Assembly (NCBI GenBank): GCA_016791445.1
Contig: JAEUMP010000012.1
Coordinates: 224,949 to 288,948, forward strand
DNA: 64,000 nucleotides
Origin: Hyphomonadaceae bacterium
GTDB lineage: Bacteria > Pseudomonadota > Alphaproteobacteria > Caulobacterales > Aquidulcibacteraceae
Reading direction: 5' to 3'
The position numbers were made by a program, and so were the translations under genes. The notes under the pieces are model-generated. The model worked only from the letters and a program-made list of their open reading frames with translations. It was not told the DNA's origin and did no database searches. Below, piece after piece: positions 55,766 through 63,643 of the stretch (position 1 is the first letter of the stretch; each line of letters opens with the position of its first letter).

Positions 55766-55780
55766 TTAAGAACGGGTTAA
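55766..55780 (+). promoter_or_regulatory. CtrA-type full binding site at the nrdA ribosome binding site
   Basis: TTAA-N7-TTAA is exact (TTAA at 55766-55769 and 55777-55780), matching the CtrA master-regulator consensus. The right half touches the GGAG at 55781-55784. Two GANTC (CcrM) sites, GACTC at 55678-55682 and 55758-55762, lie nearby. Confidence 0.55.
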
Positions 55781-55790
55781 GGAGAGACGG

Positions 55791-57665
55791 ATGTTTCGTA
55801 ACGAGGCGGTAGCGGCGGCCCCCACGCGCATGGCGGATCACCGTCGCGGGAAACCGAAGGCGGTGAAGGATCGCCTCGGCCTCGTGAAGAAGGTGAAGAC
55901 CGATCCGTCGCGCGACGCGCTGCTGACGGACTTCGGCAAGACGACGCTGGACGACCGCTATCTACTGGTGGGCGAGACCTATCAGGACATGTTCGCGCGC
56001 GTCGCGACGGCCTATGCCGACGACGTAGACCATGCCCAGCGCATCTACGACTATATCTCCAAGCTCTGGTTCATGCCCGCCACGCCCGTTCTCTCCAACG
56101 GCGGCGCGGACCGGGGTCTGCCGATCTCGTGCTTCCTCAACAGCGTCGGCGACAGCCTCGACCACATCGTCGACACCTGGAACGAGAACGTCTGGCTCGC
56201 CTCCAACGGCGGCGGCATCGGCACCTATTGGGGCGGCGTCCGCTCCATCGGCGAGAAGGTCGGGCAGAACGGCCAGACGTCCGGCATCATCCCGTTCATC
56301 CACGTGATGGACTCGCTCACGCTCGCCATCAGCCAGGGATCGCTCCGTCGCGGCTCGGCGGCCGTGTACCTCGACGTGCACCACCCGGAGATCGAGGAAT
56401 TCCTCGAAATCCGGAAGCCGTCGGGGGATTTCAACCGCAAGTCGCTGAACCTGCACCACGGCATCAACATCACCGACGAGTTCATGATCGCGGTGCGCGA
56501 CGGCACGCCGTTCGGCCTGCGGTCGCCAAAGAACAACGAGGTCGTGAAGACGACCGATGCGCGCAAGATCTGGCAGAAGATCATCGAGCTGCGCCTGCAG
56601 ACGGGCGAGCCCTACATCATCTTCTCCGACACCGTGAACAACCAGATGCCGGCGCACCAGAAGCGCCTCGGCCTCAAGGTCCGCCAAAGCAATCTCTGCT
56701 CCGAGATCATGCTGCACACGGGGATGGATCACCTCGGCCGCGAACGTACGGCCGTGTGCTGCCTCTCTTCGCTCAACGCGGAGAAATTCCTCGAATGGGA
56801 GAAGGAAGAAGGCTTCCTCGAAGACGTCTTCCGCTTCCTCGACAACGTGCTGACCGACTTCATCGACCGCGCGCCGTCGGAAATGGAACGCGCCGTCTAT
56901 GCCGCTTACCGCGAACGTTCGGTGGGCCTCGGCGTGATGGGTTACCACTCCTTCCTGCAGGCGATGAACGTGCCGTTCGAGTCCGCGATGGCGAAGTCGT
57001 GGAACATGAAGATCTTCAAGCATGTGCGCCGCGGCGCGGATGCGGCGAGCGTGAAGCTCGCGCAGGAACGCGGCCCCTGCCCCGATGCGCAGGAAGCGGG
57101 TGTCATGGCGCGCTTCTCACACAAGCTCGCGATCGCGCCGACGGCGTCGATCTCCATCATCTGCGGCGGGACGTCTGCGGGCATCGAACCGATCCCGGCC
57201 AACATCTACACGCACAAGACGCTCTCGGGCTCCTTCGCGGTGAAGAACCCCTACCTGGAAAATCTCCTCACGGAGAAGGGCAAGAACACGTCGCAGGTGT
57301 GGGAATCGATCCTCGCCAACGAAGGCTCGGTGCAGCACCTCGACTTCCTCGACGAGCAGGAAAAGGCGGTGTTCAAGACCGCGTTCGAACTCGACCAGCG
57401 CTGGATCATCGAACTCGCCGCCGATCGCACGCCGCTCATCTGCCAGTCGCAGTCGCTCAACATCTTCCTGCCGGGCGATGTCGATAAGTGGGACCTGCAC
57501 ATGCTGCACTGGATGGCGTGGGAGCAGGGCGTGAAGAGCCTCTACTACTGCCGCTCCAAGAGCGTGCAACGCGCCGGCTTCGCGCAGGGCGAAGGCATGA
57601 AGGCGGAAGCGGCGGCGTATTCGTCGAACAAGACGGACTACGAGGAGTGTCTGGCGTGTCAGTGA
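55791..57665 (+). CDS. nrdA: Ribonucleoside-diphosphate reductase, alpha subunit (class Ia)
   Basis: Catalytic subunit that reduces ribonucleotides to deoxyribonucleotides. The 624-residue protein has the redox cysteine in PISCFLNS (Cys114), the active-site NLCSE (301-305), CCLSSLN (about 323-329) and the C-terminal shuttle pair CLAC (Cys620, Cys623). It begins only about 40 residues before the catalytic ten-stranded barrel, so the N-terminal ATP-cone (overall activity switch) of the longer NrdA form is missing. GGAG stands about 6 nt before the ATG. Regulated, by sequence, through an NrdR-type box and a CtrA site. Confidence 0.95.
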   Translation: MFRNEAVAAAPTRMADHRRGKPKAVKDRLGLVKKVKTDPSRDALLTDFGKTTLDDRYLLVGETYQDMFARVATAYADDVDHAQRIYDYISKLWFMPATPVLSNGGADRGLPISCFLNSVGDSLDHIVDTWNENVWLASNGGGIGTYWGGVRSIGEKVGQNGQTSGIIPFIHVMDSLTLAISQGSLRRGSAAVYLDVHHPEIEEFLEIRKPSGDFNRKSLNLHHGINITDEFMIAVRDGTPFGLRSPKNNEVVKTTDARKIWQKIIELRLQTGEPYIIFSDTVNNQMPAHQKRLGLKVRQSNLCSEIMLHTGMDHLGRERTAVCCLSSLNAEKFLEWEKEEGFLEDVFRFLDNVLTDFIDRAPSEMERAVYAAYRERSVGLGVMGYHSFLQAMNVPFESAMAKSWNMKIFKHVRRGADAASVKLAQERGPCPDAQEAGVMARFSHKLAIAPTASISIICGGTSAGIEPIPANIYTHKTLSGSFAVKNPYLENLLTEKGKNTSQVWESILANEGSVQHLDFLDEQEKAVFKTAFELDQRWIIELAADRTPLICQSQSLNIFLPGDVDKWDLHMLHWMAWEQGVKSLYYCRSKSVQRAGFAQGEGMKAEAAAYSSNKTDYEECLACQ

Positions 57666-57675
57666 CGAGCTAATC

Positions 57676-57822
57676 CCTTCTCCCCCGCGAGGGGGAGAAG
57701 GTGGCAGCGAAGCTGACGGATGAGGGGGCGTCCACGCGATTGTCCGCGACACCCGACTACATCCTGAACCTCACCCCCTCATCCGCCCTTCGGGCGCCGT
57801 CTCCCCCTCGCGGGGGAGAAGG
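57676..57822. repeat. Nested palindromic intergenic element after nrdA
   Basis: A 147-bp element made of two near-complementary arms, 57676-57728 and 57774-57822, around a 45-bp centre. Each arm itself starts with a hairpin, TTCTCCCCC-GCGA-GGGGGAGAA, followed by a GGATGAGGGGG end. Related hairpins (TTCTCCCC...GGGGAGAAGG...GGATGAGGGG) are common intergenic repeats in alphaproteobacteria. It fills almost the entire gap between convergent nrdA and the MBL gene and may act as a terminator. Confidence 0.75.
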
Positions 57823-57830
57823 AGATTTAT

Positions 57831-58910
57831 CTATCGCCGCAGCAGCCTCTTCTTCTCCATCCCGCCGCCCGCCGGCAGCGACACCAGATCCCCGTCGCGC
57901 ATCACCCAGAGCGGCCCGGCGAACTTCGTCTTCGCATCGCCCAGGAACAAGCCGTCGAACACCGGCGACGGCAGCGGCGGCACCACGTGCGTGAGCGCGA
58001 GCGCCTTGGCGCCGGCGCGTTGCGCGATCTCGGCGGCATCCGCGGGCGTGGTGTGATAATTCTGGATGTCCTCCATGATCTGCGCGACCTTCGCGCGGCC
58101 CGCGCGCGCGGCGGCGGCTTCGAGTTCGCTCACGAGCCGCACGGAAAGCGCTTCCATCACGAGAAGATCTGCGCCCTTTGCTTCGCGATCGAGTGACGGC
58201 GTCGGCACGGTGTCGCCGCTGACGACGACGCTGCGGCCCCTGTAGTCGATGCGATAGCCCACCGCCGGCTTCACCGGGCCGTGGTCCACGACGAAGGCCG
58301 TGATCGTCACGCCGCCGTCGTCGAGCACGACGATCCGATCCGTTCCTTCGGCAAACGCGAATGGCGCCGCGATCAGTCCCGCGCCCGAAGGCGCCACGAT
58401 GTCCGCGCCGTGATGGCCCACGCGATAGGTTGCGTCGATGGCGTAGGCTTCGTTGAATCCCGCGACCACGCGTTCGACGCCGGGCGGACCCGCCACCGTC
58501 ATCGGCGTCGTCGCGCCGCCGCCTGCCCAGCGCTGCAGCGCCAGCGCGCCGAGATCGTCGATGTGATCGGAATGGAAATGCGTGAGGAACACGCGCTCGA
58601 TGGCGCCCGGCGGCAGGCCCATCTGCGTGAGCGTTTCCGACGCGCCGCCGCCCGCGTCGAACACGAAGAGCCGCTGCCCCGCGACGACCGCAAGGCACGG
58701 CCCCGCACGCTGGCGGTCCGGCATGGGCGAGCCGGTTCCGCAAAACGCAGCGTGCAGACCGTCCGGCAAGGCGGTGAGTTCATTGCGCGCGATGTTGGCG
58801 TCCGCCGTGCGACGGAGCAGCGAGAGCGCGATGTCGTCGCGGCGGAACCAGCCGAGGGCGGCGAGCGCGCCGACGATCAACAGCGCCGCGATCAAGATGA
58901 ACCTGCGCAT
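57831..58910 (-). CDS. MBL-fold metallo-hydrolase (RNase Z/arylsulfatase-like)
   Basis: A 359-residue protein with an N-terminal membrane anchor or signal (about 1-21) and a metallo-beta-lactamase fold of the RNase Z-like branch. The zinc motif HFHSDHIDD is at 111-119, preceded by FDAGGGASETL. A VVSGDTVPTPSL metal-binding aspartate and a late LTHVVPP histidine follow. Substrate unknown. The export signal makes tRNA processing unlikely and suggests a periplasmic hydrolase. GAGG lies about 7 nt before the ATG. Confidence 0.87.
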   Translation of the reverse strand: MRRFILIAALLIVGALAALGWFRRDDIALSLLRRTADANIARNELTALPDGLHAAFCGTGSPMPDRQRAGPCLAVVAGQRLFVFDAGGGASETLTQMGLPPGAIERVFLTHFHSDHIDDLGALALQRWAGGGATTPMTVAGPPGVERVVAGFNEAYAIDATYRVGHHGADIVAPSGAGLIAAPFAFAEGTDRIVVLDDGGVTITAFVVDHGPVKPAVGYRIDYRGRSVVVSGDTVPTPSLDREAKGADLLVMEALSVRLVSELEAAAARAGRAKVAQIMEDIQNYHTTPADAAEIAQRAGAKALALTHVVPPLPSPVFDGLFLGDAKTKFAGPLWVMRDGDLVSLPAGGGMEKKRLLRR

Positions 58911-59209
58911 ATCCGCCCCTCATGCTGTTTTCCGACAATTGGCAGAGTGAGTGCCGATTGTAAATCACACGCCCCGCGCGAACATGAAATCGAAGTAGGG
59001 GGAAACGCGACAGCTATTCCCCTCGCCGCAAGGACCGCCGGCGCCCCGCCGGCAAACCGCACCCCCTTGGCGCACAAGGATGCCGGCGAGGGCGCCGTCG
59101 GTCCGCTGCAGAAAAATCACCTCCGCAATCCGACCGGGTCGGAGGCCATGAAACACTCCTCCCACGTCGCGTCGGAATGGTTCCGGCGCCGCGAAGAGGA
59201 GAGCACCAG
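58911..59209. other. Divergent intergenic region
   Basis: A 299-bp gap between the MBL gene and the 164-residue unknown. It should hold both promoters. A short inverted repeat GCCGGCG...CGCCGGC occurs around 59038-59053, and GGAGG-cc-ATG at 59141-59150 could start an 80-codon frame that then overlaps the next gene; that frame is judged doubtful. Confidence 0.35.
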
Positions 59210-59704
59210 ATGCAGATCGCGAAACCGCTACGTCACCGCCGCGCCGCTTACGCCGCCGCTGCGCGTGAAATTCATCTGTGGCTGCTCCACGTTCTCGCGT
59301 GGGTCGCCGCGCGCGTACGCCTGCCCAGAATTTTGCGTCTCGATTTCCAGGACGAAGTGCGCAAGGCGCGGCGCGACATTCGCAAACTGATCTTCCTCAG
59401 CATGTGTTCGCGCCTGACCTTTCGGCGCGATCCGCCCTCCTTCTCGCATCATCCGCAAGGCATGCTGGGCTACCAACGCCGCAAGATCCGCATAATTCAC
59501 GCCTTCACGCGCGGGATTCCGTTGCGCACGCTCGCTGACATGCGCGATGCGCTCGCGGATCTGGACAAAGTGGTGAAGCGCGCCCTCGCGCGCCTGCCGC
59601 AGAACGGTGCAACGCCCGGCGCCATCGTCACGGTCCTCGCCGTGACGATCGCCCTCGGCGTGCAGATCATCGCACCCGCCGCCGAAGCCGCAGACACGTC
59701 ATGA
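59210..59704 (+). CDS. Uncharacterised protein with C-terminal membrane helix
   Basis: A 164-residue protein not recognised. It is strongly basic through most of its length (RKARRDIRKL, GYQRRKIRIIHAFTRG), contains FSHHPQGMLG in the middle and ends with a single hydrophobic helix (GAIVTVLAVTIALGVQIIA) and a short tail, as in a tail-anchored protein. The ATG at 59210 is supported by AAGAGGAGA about 8 nt upstream. It stands alone between the MBL and CDF genes. Confidence 0.6.
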   Translation: MQIAKPLRHRRAAYAAAAREIHLWLLHVLAWVAARVRLPRILRLDFQDEVRKARRDIRKLIFLSMCSRLTFRRDPPSFSHHPQGMLGYQRRKIRIIHAFTRGIPLRTLADMRDALADLDKVVKRALARLPQNGATPGAIVTVLAVTIALGVQIIAPAAEAADTS

Positions 59705-59847
59705 CCAGTCATGCCGGACCGCGCAGCGCCTGCTGCGCATAACCATGTCTGCGTCACGCGAGATTCTTCGGAGTCTGGCGGCGCGCGCGCTTGCGCAGCG
59801 GGAAGTGCACAGTCCGGCAAGGGCGCCGGCGCACTTCATCCCAACCC

Positions 59848-59876
59848 TTGACCCCTCCGGCGGCGCGCCGCTTTGT
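59848..59876 (+). promoter_or_regulatory. Candidate promoter of the CDF transporter, leaderless type
   Basis: TTGACC at 59848-59853 lies 36 nt before the ATG at 59884. The bases from 59847 to 59868 are identical to those before the HAD gene (11697-11718). After 17 bp comes CTTTGT, a poor -10. No Shine-Dalgarno sequence precedes the ATG. Confidence 0.45.
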
Positions 59877-59883
59877 CAGCGCC

Positions 59884-60834
59884 ATGAGCGGCCATCATCA
59901 CCACCACGGTCACGGCCATGACCACCATCACGGGCACGATCACCACGCCCACGCAGCGCCCGATCTCGCCACCCCCACCGGCGTGCGGACCTACGGCGTG
60001 GCGCTCGTCATCAATCTCGTCTTCGTCGTCATCCAGGTTGCGGCCGGGTTCCTCGCCAACTCCACCGCCCTGCTTGCCGACGCGACCCACAATCTCTCCG
60101 ACGTCCTCGGCCTCGCGCTCGCCGGCGCCGCCGCCTGGCTCGCCACCCGAGCCGCCAGCGCGCGGCGCACCTACGGCTTCGGCAAGGCGGGCGTGCTCGC
60201 CGCGCTGGGCAACGCGCTCCTGCTCGTGGCCGCTTCCGGCGCCATCGGCTGGGAAGCCCTGCGCCGTTTTGGATCACCCGAGACCGTCGCGCCGATGCTG
60301 GTCATGGTCACCGCCGCCGCCGGCATCGTGGTGAACGGCGGAACCGCTCTCCTTTTTGCGCGCAGCGGCAAGGCCGACATCAACGCCCGCGGCGCCTTTC
60401 TTCACCTCATGGCGGACGCCGCCGTTTCCGCCGGCGTGATCGTCGCGGGCGCGCTGATCTGGCTCACGGGGCGAAGCTGGATCGATCCCGTGGCGAGCCT
60501 CGTGATCGTCGCGGTGATTCTCTGGGGCACGTGGGGATTGCTCAAGGACTCTCTCGATCTCGCCATGGACGCCGCGCCCAACGGCATCGACGTGGCCGCC
60601 GTCCGCGCGAAACTCGCCGCCTTGCCCGGCGTTGCTGCAGTGCATGATCTCCATGTCTGGGCCATGAGCCCGACGGAGCCGGCGCTCACCGCCCACGTCG
60701 TCTTGCCGGAGGGCGACGGCGACTCCTTCCTGAACGCAGCCGAAAGCGCGCTCCGCGACAGCTTCGGCATCACCCACATCACCCTCCAGATCGAGCGCGG
60801 CCACCGCGCGCCGTGTGTCCACGCCCATGTCTGA
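59884..60834 (+). CDS. Cation diffusion facilitator (zinc-type heavy-metal exporter)
   Basis: A 316-residue inner-membrane antiporter of the CDF family, ZitB/CzcD-like, exporting zinc or similar ions. The N-terminus is a histidine-rich metal-binding tail (about 3-24). Six helices follow, with the metal site in ALLADATHNLSDVLGLALAG (helix II, HxxxD/ D49-like residues) and HLMADAAVSAGVI (helix V). The C-terminal cytosolic domain contains VHDLHVWAMSPTEPALTAHV. Predicted to be transcribed without a leader and coupled to the following GNAT gene by an 8-bp overlap. Confidence 0.93.
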   Translation: MSGHHHHHGHGHDHHHGHDHHAHAAPDLATPTGVRTYGVALVINLVFVVIQVAAGFLANSTALLADATHNLSDVLGLALAGAAAWLATRAASARRTYGFGKAGVLAALGNALLLVAASGAIGWEALRRFGSPETVAPMLVMVTAAAGIVVNGGTALLFARSGKADINARGAFLHLMADAAVSAGVIVAGALIWLTGRSWIDPVASLVIVAVILWGTWGLLKDSLDLAMDAAPNGIDVAAVRAKLAALPGVAAVHDLHVWAMSPTEPALTAHVVLPEGDGDSFLNAAESALRDSFGITHITLQIERGHRAPCVHAHV

Positions 60835-61393
60835 ACCCCCAAACAAACCGTTGACGGACAAGCCGCGCATCATCGTTCGCCCCTGCTTCGCGCACGACGT
60901 CGAACAGGTCGCCATGGTTTACGGCCACCACGTCACCACCGGTACCGGCAGTTTCGAAACGACCGCGCCGAGCGTGCGCGAGATGAAGGAGCGATGGACC
61001 AAGGTCGTCGGTCGCGGCTGGCCGTGGATCGTCGCGTGCCCGCAGGAAGATCCCACGCGCGTCGTCGGCTTCGCATATGCACAACAGTTCCGCGATCGCG
61101 CCGCCTACGCCCACGCCTTCGAGGATTCAGTCTATATCGCGCCCGGCTGGGAGCGCCGCGGCGTCGGCATCGCCCTGCTCGCCACACTTCTCACCGAACT
61201 GCAGGAACTCGATTGTCGTCAGGTCGTCGCCGTCATCGGCGATGGCGCGAACGCCGCTTCCATCGCGCTGCACGCCAAGGCCGGCTTCAGTCATGTCGGT
61301 ACATTGTGGAATGTAGGCTGGAAATTCGGTCGCTGGCTCGATGTCGTCTTCATGCAACGCGAATTGCCGCCGAAGGAGGAAGATGCCCGTTAA
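60827..61393 (+). CDS. GNAT acetyltransferase, phosphinothricin acetyltransferase-like
   Basis: A 188-residue GNAT protein. It shows VRPCFAHDVEQVAMVYGHHV at the N-terminus, GTGSFETTAPS, VYIAPGWERRGVGIALL with the acetyl-CoA loop and ALHAKAGFSHVGTLWNVGWK near the end, all typical of the PAT/Bar/MnaT-like group acting on amino acids with unusual side chains. The ATG at 60827 overlaps the CDF stop by 8 bp. A GTG at 60815 would add four residues. Confidence 0.87.
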   Translation: MSEPPNKPLTDKPRIIVRPCFAHDVEQVAMVYGHHVTTGTGSFETTAPSVREMKERWTKVVGRGWPWIVACPQEDPTRVVGFAYAQQFRDRAAYAHAFEDSVYIAPGWERRGVGIALLATLLTELQELDCRQVVAVIGDGANAASIALHAKAGFSHVGTLWNVGWKFGRWLDVVFMQRELPPKEEDAR

Positions 61394-61529
61394 CGCACCT
61401 TTGTGCTGGCGCGGGCACGCCCGATGCATAGAATGCCGTGAGACGGAGAGTCGCGGATTTCGTCCTTGAAGAATCGAGGAACATTTCACGGATACTTTTC
61501 GTTAACCCTGTGAGCGCAGGCTTGAGGGT

Positions 61530-62315
61530 ATGAAGAAGGCGAACATGGCAAGCACTATCGTGTCGTCTCTGTGGATTGGACTCGTCGCGACGACGGGAGC
61601 GGTGGCCATCGGGCTCACTGGTTCCAGCATCGCCGAGCCTTCCAATCCCGCCCTCCGGATGGCCATCGACGGTCAGGCGGACCCGCTTGCGCAAGCCGGC
61701 AGCCTCGGCGACGGCGGCAGCACGGACCGGTTCCGTCTTTCCACGTCTTCAATGGCGTTCCAGAACCCGCTGAGCCTCAGCCGCGAAGCGCCGATCCGCC
61801 TCAACCCGGAACTGCGCCCCGATCCCTTCGCAGATCCGCTGTCGCAGGATGCTTCGCTGCCGCGGACCCATACATTCGAATACGCCCTTTCCGCCCCGGC
61901 GCGTGAAACCGGTCTCAATCTCGATCTCGCGATCGCGCCGCGCGCCGGCTTCGCCATCGGCCCCGAGGGCGGCCAACTGAAGAGCGTCGGCGGCGAAGTC
62001 CGCCTCGGCCAGCGCCTCGAAAACATGGTCGGAGAGTTTAACGGCAACGCGACTTGGGACCGCCCTGCCTGGTATTTCTTCGCCGCCACCGACGGTTCCG
62101 CCATTACATGGACCCCGGAATCCATGGCCGGCGCAGCCCGGCGCGGGCTGAGCTATCAGGAAGACCGCGTCGTCGTGGGCGACTACCAGGTCGGCCTCTC
62201 CGTCGAAGCGCGGGGCATGCAGGCCTCCTTCTCGGTCATCAACCGCGAAATCGCGAACGGCTGGGAATCGAAGGACGAGAACTACGTCGGCGCATCGATC
62301 ACGATGCGCCGCTAA
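61530..62315 (+). CDS. Uncharacterised exported protein
   Basis: A 261-residue protein with an N-terminal signal-like helix (STIVSSLWIGLVATTGAVAIGL) and a beta-rich remainder of alternating hydrophobic residues, including QEDRVVVGDYQVGLSVEA and ASFSVINREIANGWESK, ending NYVGASITMRR as outer-membrane strands often do. This may be a small beta-barrel or barrel-associated protein, but no family was identified with confidence. A second ATG at 61545 has GAAGG about 5 nt upstream and may be the true start. Confidence 0.65.
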   Translation: MKKANMASTIVSSLWIGLVATTGAVAIGLTGSSIAEPSNPALRMAIDGQADPLAQAGSLGDGGSTDRFRLSTSSMAFQNPLSLSREAPIRLNPELRPDPFADPLSQDASLPRTHTFEYALSAPARETGLNLDLAIAPRAGFAIGPEGGQLKSVGGEVRLGQRLENMVGEFNGNATWDRPAWYFFAATDGSAITWTPESMAGAARRGLSYQEDRVVVGDYQVGLSVEARGMQASFSVINREIANGWESKDENYVGASITMRR

Positions 62316-62537
62316 GCGGCATGCCGCCTGAGCGCGGCTTGACTGTAGCGGATTATTGTCCCATAGTTGCGTCACCGTCGATCGCACCGCCACGCCGAAT
62401 CTGCGCGCCCTGACGCAACTTCCTGCGGTTTTGCTCGACACGCCACACGCGCACCATTGCAGCCGCCACCGGAATCGCTGCCCTCTCCGTGACGACGGGC
62501 GATGCGCGCGGTGATGGTCTTAACCTTTCATCTACCG

Positions 62538-62553
62538 ACGCTATATCTAGTGG
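62538..62553 (+). promoter_or_regulatory. NrdR-type box upstream of nrdB
   Basis: Core CTATATCTAG (62541-62550) matches the NrdR consensus core at nine of ten positions. It differs from the nrdA box by a single base. It lies about 50 bp before the nrdB start. The shared element in front of two separated subunit genes is good evidence of joint control. Confidence 0.65.
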
Positions 62554-62602
62554 CTCGCATCAGTGATGCGCCGACATCTGGCGTTTCGGAGTGAGGATGA
62601 CC

Positions 62603-63640
62603 ATGGCGTACGGCGGCGAAGCGGGTGGCAAGATTCCGGGACTTCTGATCCCGTCCAAGGCGTACAAGCCCTTCCGCTATCCGTGGGCCCACGATTTCTG
62701 GAAGCGCCAGCAGCAGATCCACTGGATGCCGGAAGAAGTCCCGCTCGGCGAGGACGTGAAGGACTGGGCCTCCAAGCTGAACGACCAGGAACGCAATCTG
62801 CTGACGCAGATCTTCCGCTTCTTCACGCAGGGCGACGTGGAGGTGAACGACAACTACATGGAGCGCTACGCGCGCGTGTTCAAACCGACCGAGATCAAGA
62901 TGATGCTCTCGGCGTTCTCGAACATCGAGACGATCCACATCGCGGCCTACGCCCTCCTCCTCGAAACCATCGGCATGCCGGAGAGCGAATTCAGCGCCTT
63001 CCTCGAATACGAGGCGATGAAGAACAAGCACGACTACATGGGCCAGTTCGGCGTGGAGAACGATGCCGACATCCTGCGCACGGTCGCGATGTTCGGCGGC
63101 TTCACCGAAGGCCTGCAGCTCTTTGCGTCCTTCGCGATGCTGATGAATTTCCCGCGCTTCAACAAGATGAAGGGCATGGGGCAGATCGTGTCGTGGTCCG
63201 TGCGCGACGAGTCGCTTCACTGCGAAGGGATGATCAAGCTCTTCCACGCCTTCGCGCAGGAAACCGACGCGCTGACGAAGAGCGTGAAGGACGACATCGT
63301 CGCCTGCTGCGAGCACGTCGTGGGACTCGAAGACAAGTTCATCGACCTCGCCTTCGAAATGGGCCCGGTGCAGGGCATGACGCCCGAAGATATCAAGGCT
63401 TACATCCGCTACATTGCGGACTGGCGCCTCGGGCAGCTCGGCCTGCCGAAGCTTTACGGCGCGACGGAGCACCCGATTCCGTGGCTCACCGCGATCCTCA
63501 ACGGCGTCGAGCACGCGAACTTCTTCGAAGCCCGTGCGACGGAATATTCGAAAGGCGCGACGCGCGGCGAGTGGCACGGCTCCGACGGCGTGTGGGGCGC
63601 GTTTGACGAGTTGATGACGAAGCGCAAGGCGGCGGGCTGA
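62603..63640 (+). CDS. nrdB: Ribonucleoside-diphosphate reductase, beta subunit (class Ia)
   Basis: Supplies the tyrosyl radical for NrdA. The 345-residue protein from the ATG at 62603 has the di-iron ligands E109/H112 (NIETIH), E169 (FTEGLQ), E203/H206 (DESLH) and a probable first acid E80. The radical tyrosine is Tyr116 in ETIHIAAY, lined up with E. coli Tyr122. Other possible starts are the ATG at 62597 and GTG at 62591. No ATP-cone is attached. It is about 4.9 kb downstream of nrdA, with five unrelated genes between them. Confidence 0.95.
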   Translation: MAYGGEAGGKIPGLLIPSKAYKPFRYPWAHDFWKRQQQIHWMPEEVPLGEDVKDWASKLNDQERNLLTQIFRFFTQGDVEVNDNYMERYARVFKPTEIKMMLSAFSNIETIHIAAYALLLETIGMPESEFSAFLEYEAMKNKHDYMGQFGVENDADILRTVAMFGGFTEGLQLFASFAMLMNFPRFNKMKGMGQIVSWSVRDESLHCEGMIKLFHAFAQETDALTKSVKDDIVACCEHVVGLEDKFIDLAFEMGPVQGMTPEDIKAYIRYIADWRLGQLGLPKLYGATEHPIPWLTAILNGVEHANFFEARATEYSKGATRGEWHGSDGVWGAFDELMTKRKAAG

Positions 63641-63643
63641 CCG

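Noticed and set aside
59148-59390. Possible 80-residue small protein with GGAGG two bases before its ATG
   Set aside because: The ribosome binding site is too close, most of the frame overlaps the better-supported 164-residue gene in another frame, and the composition is arginine/serine/cysteine noise.
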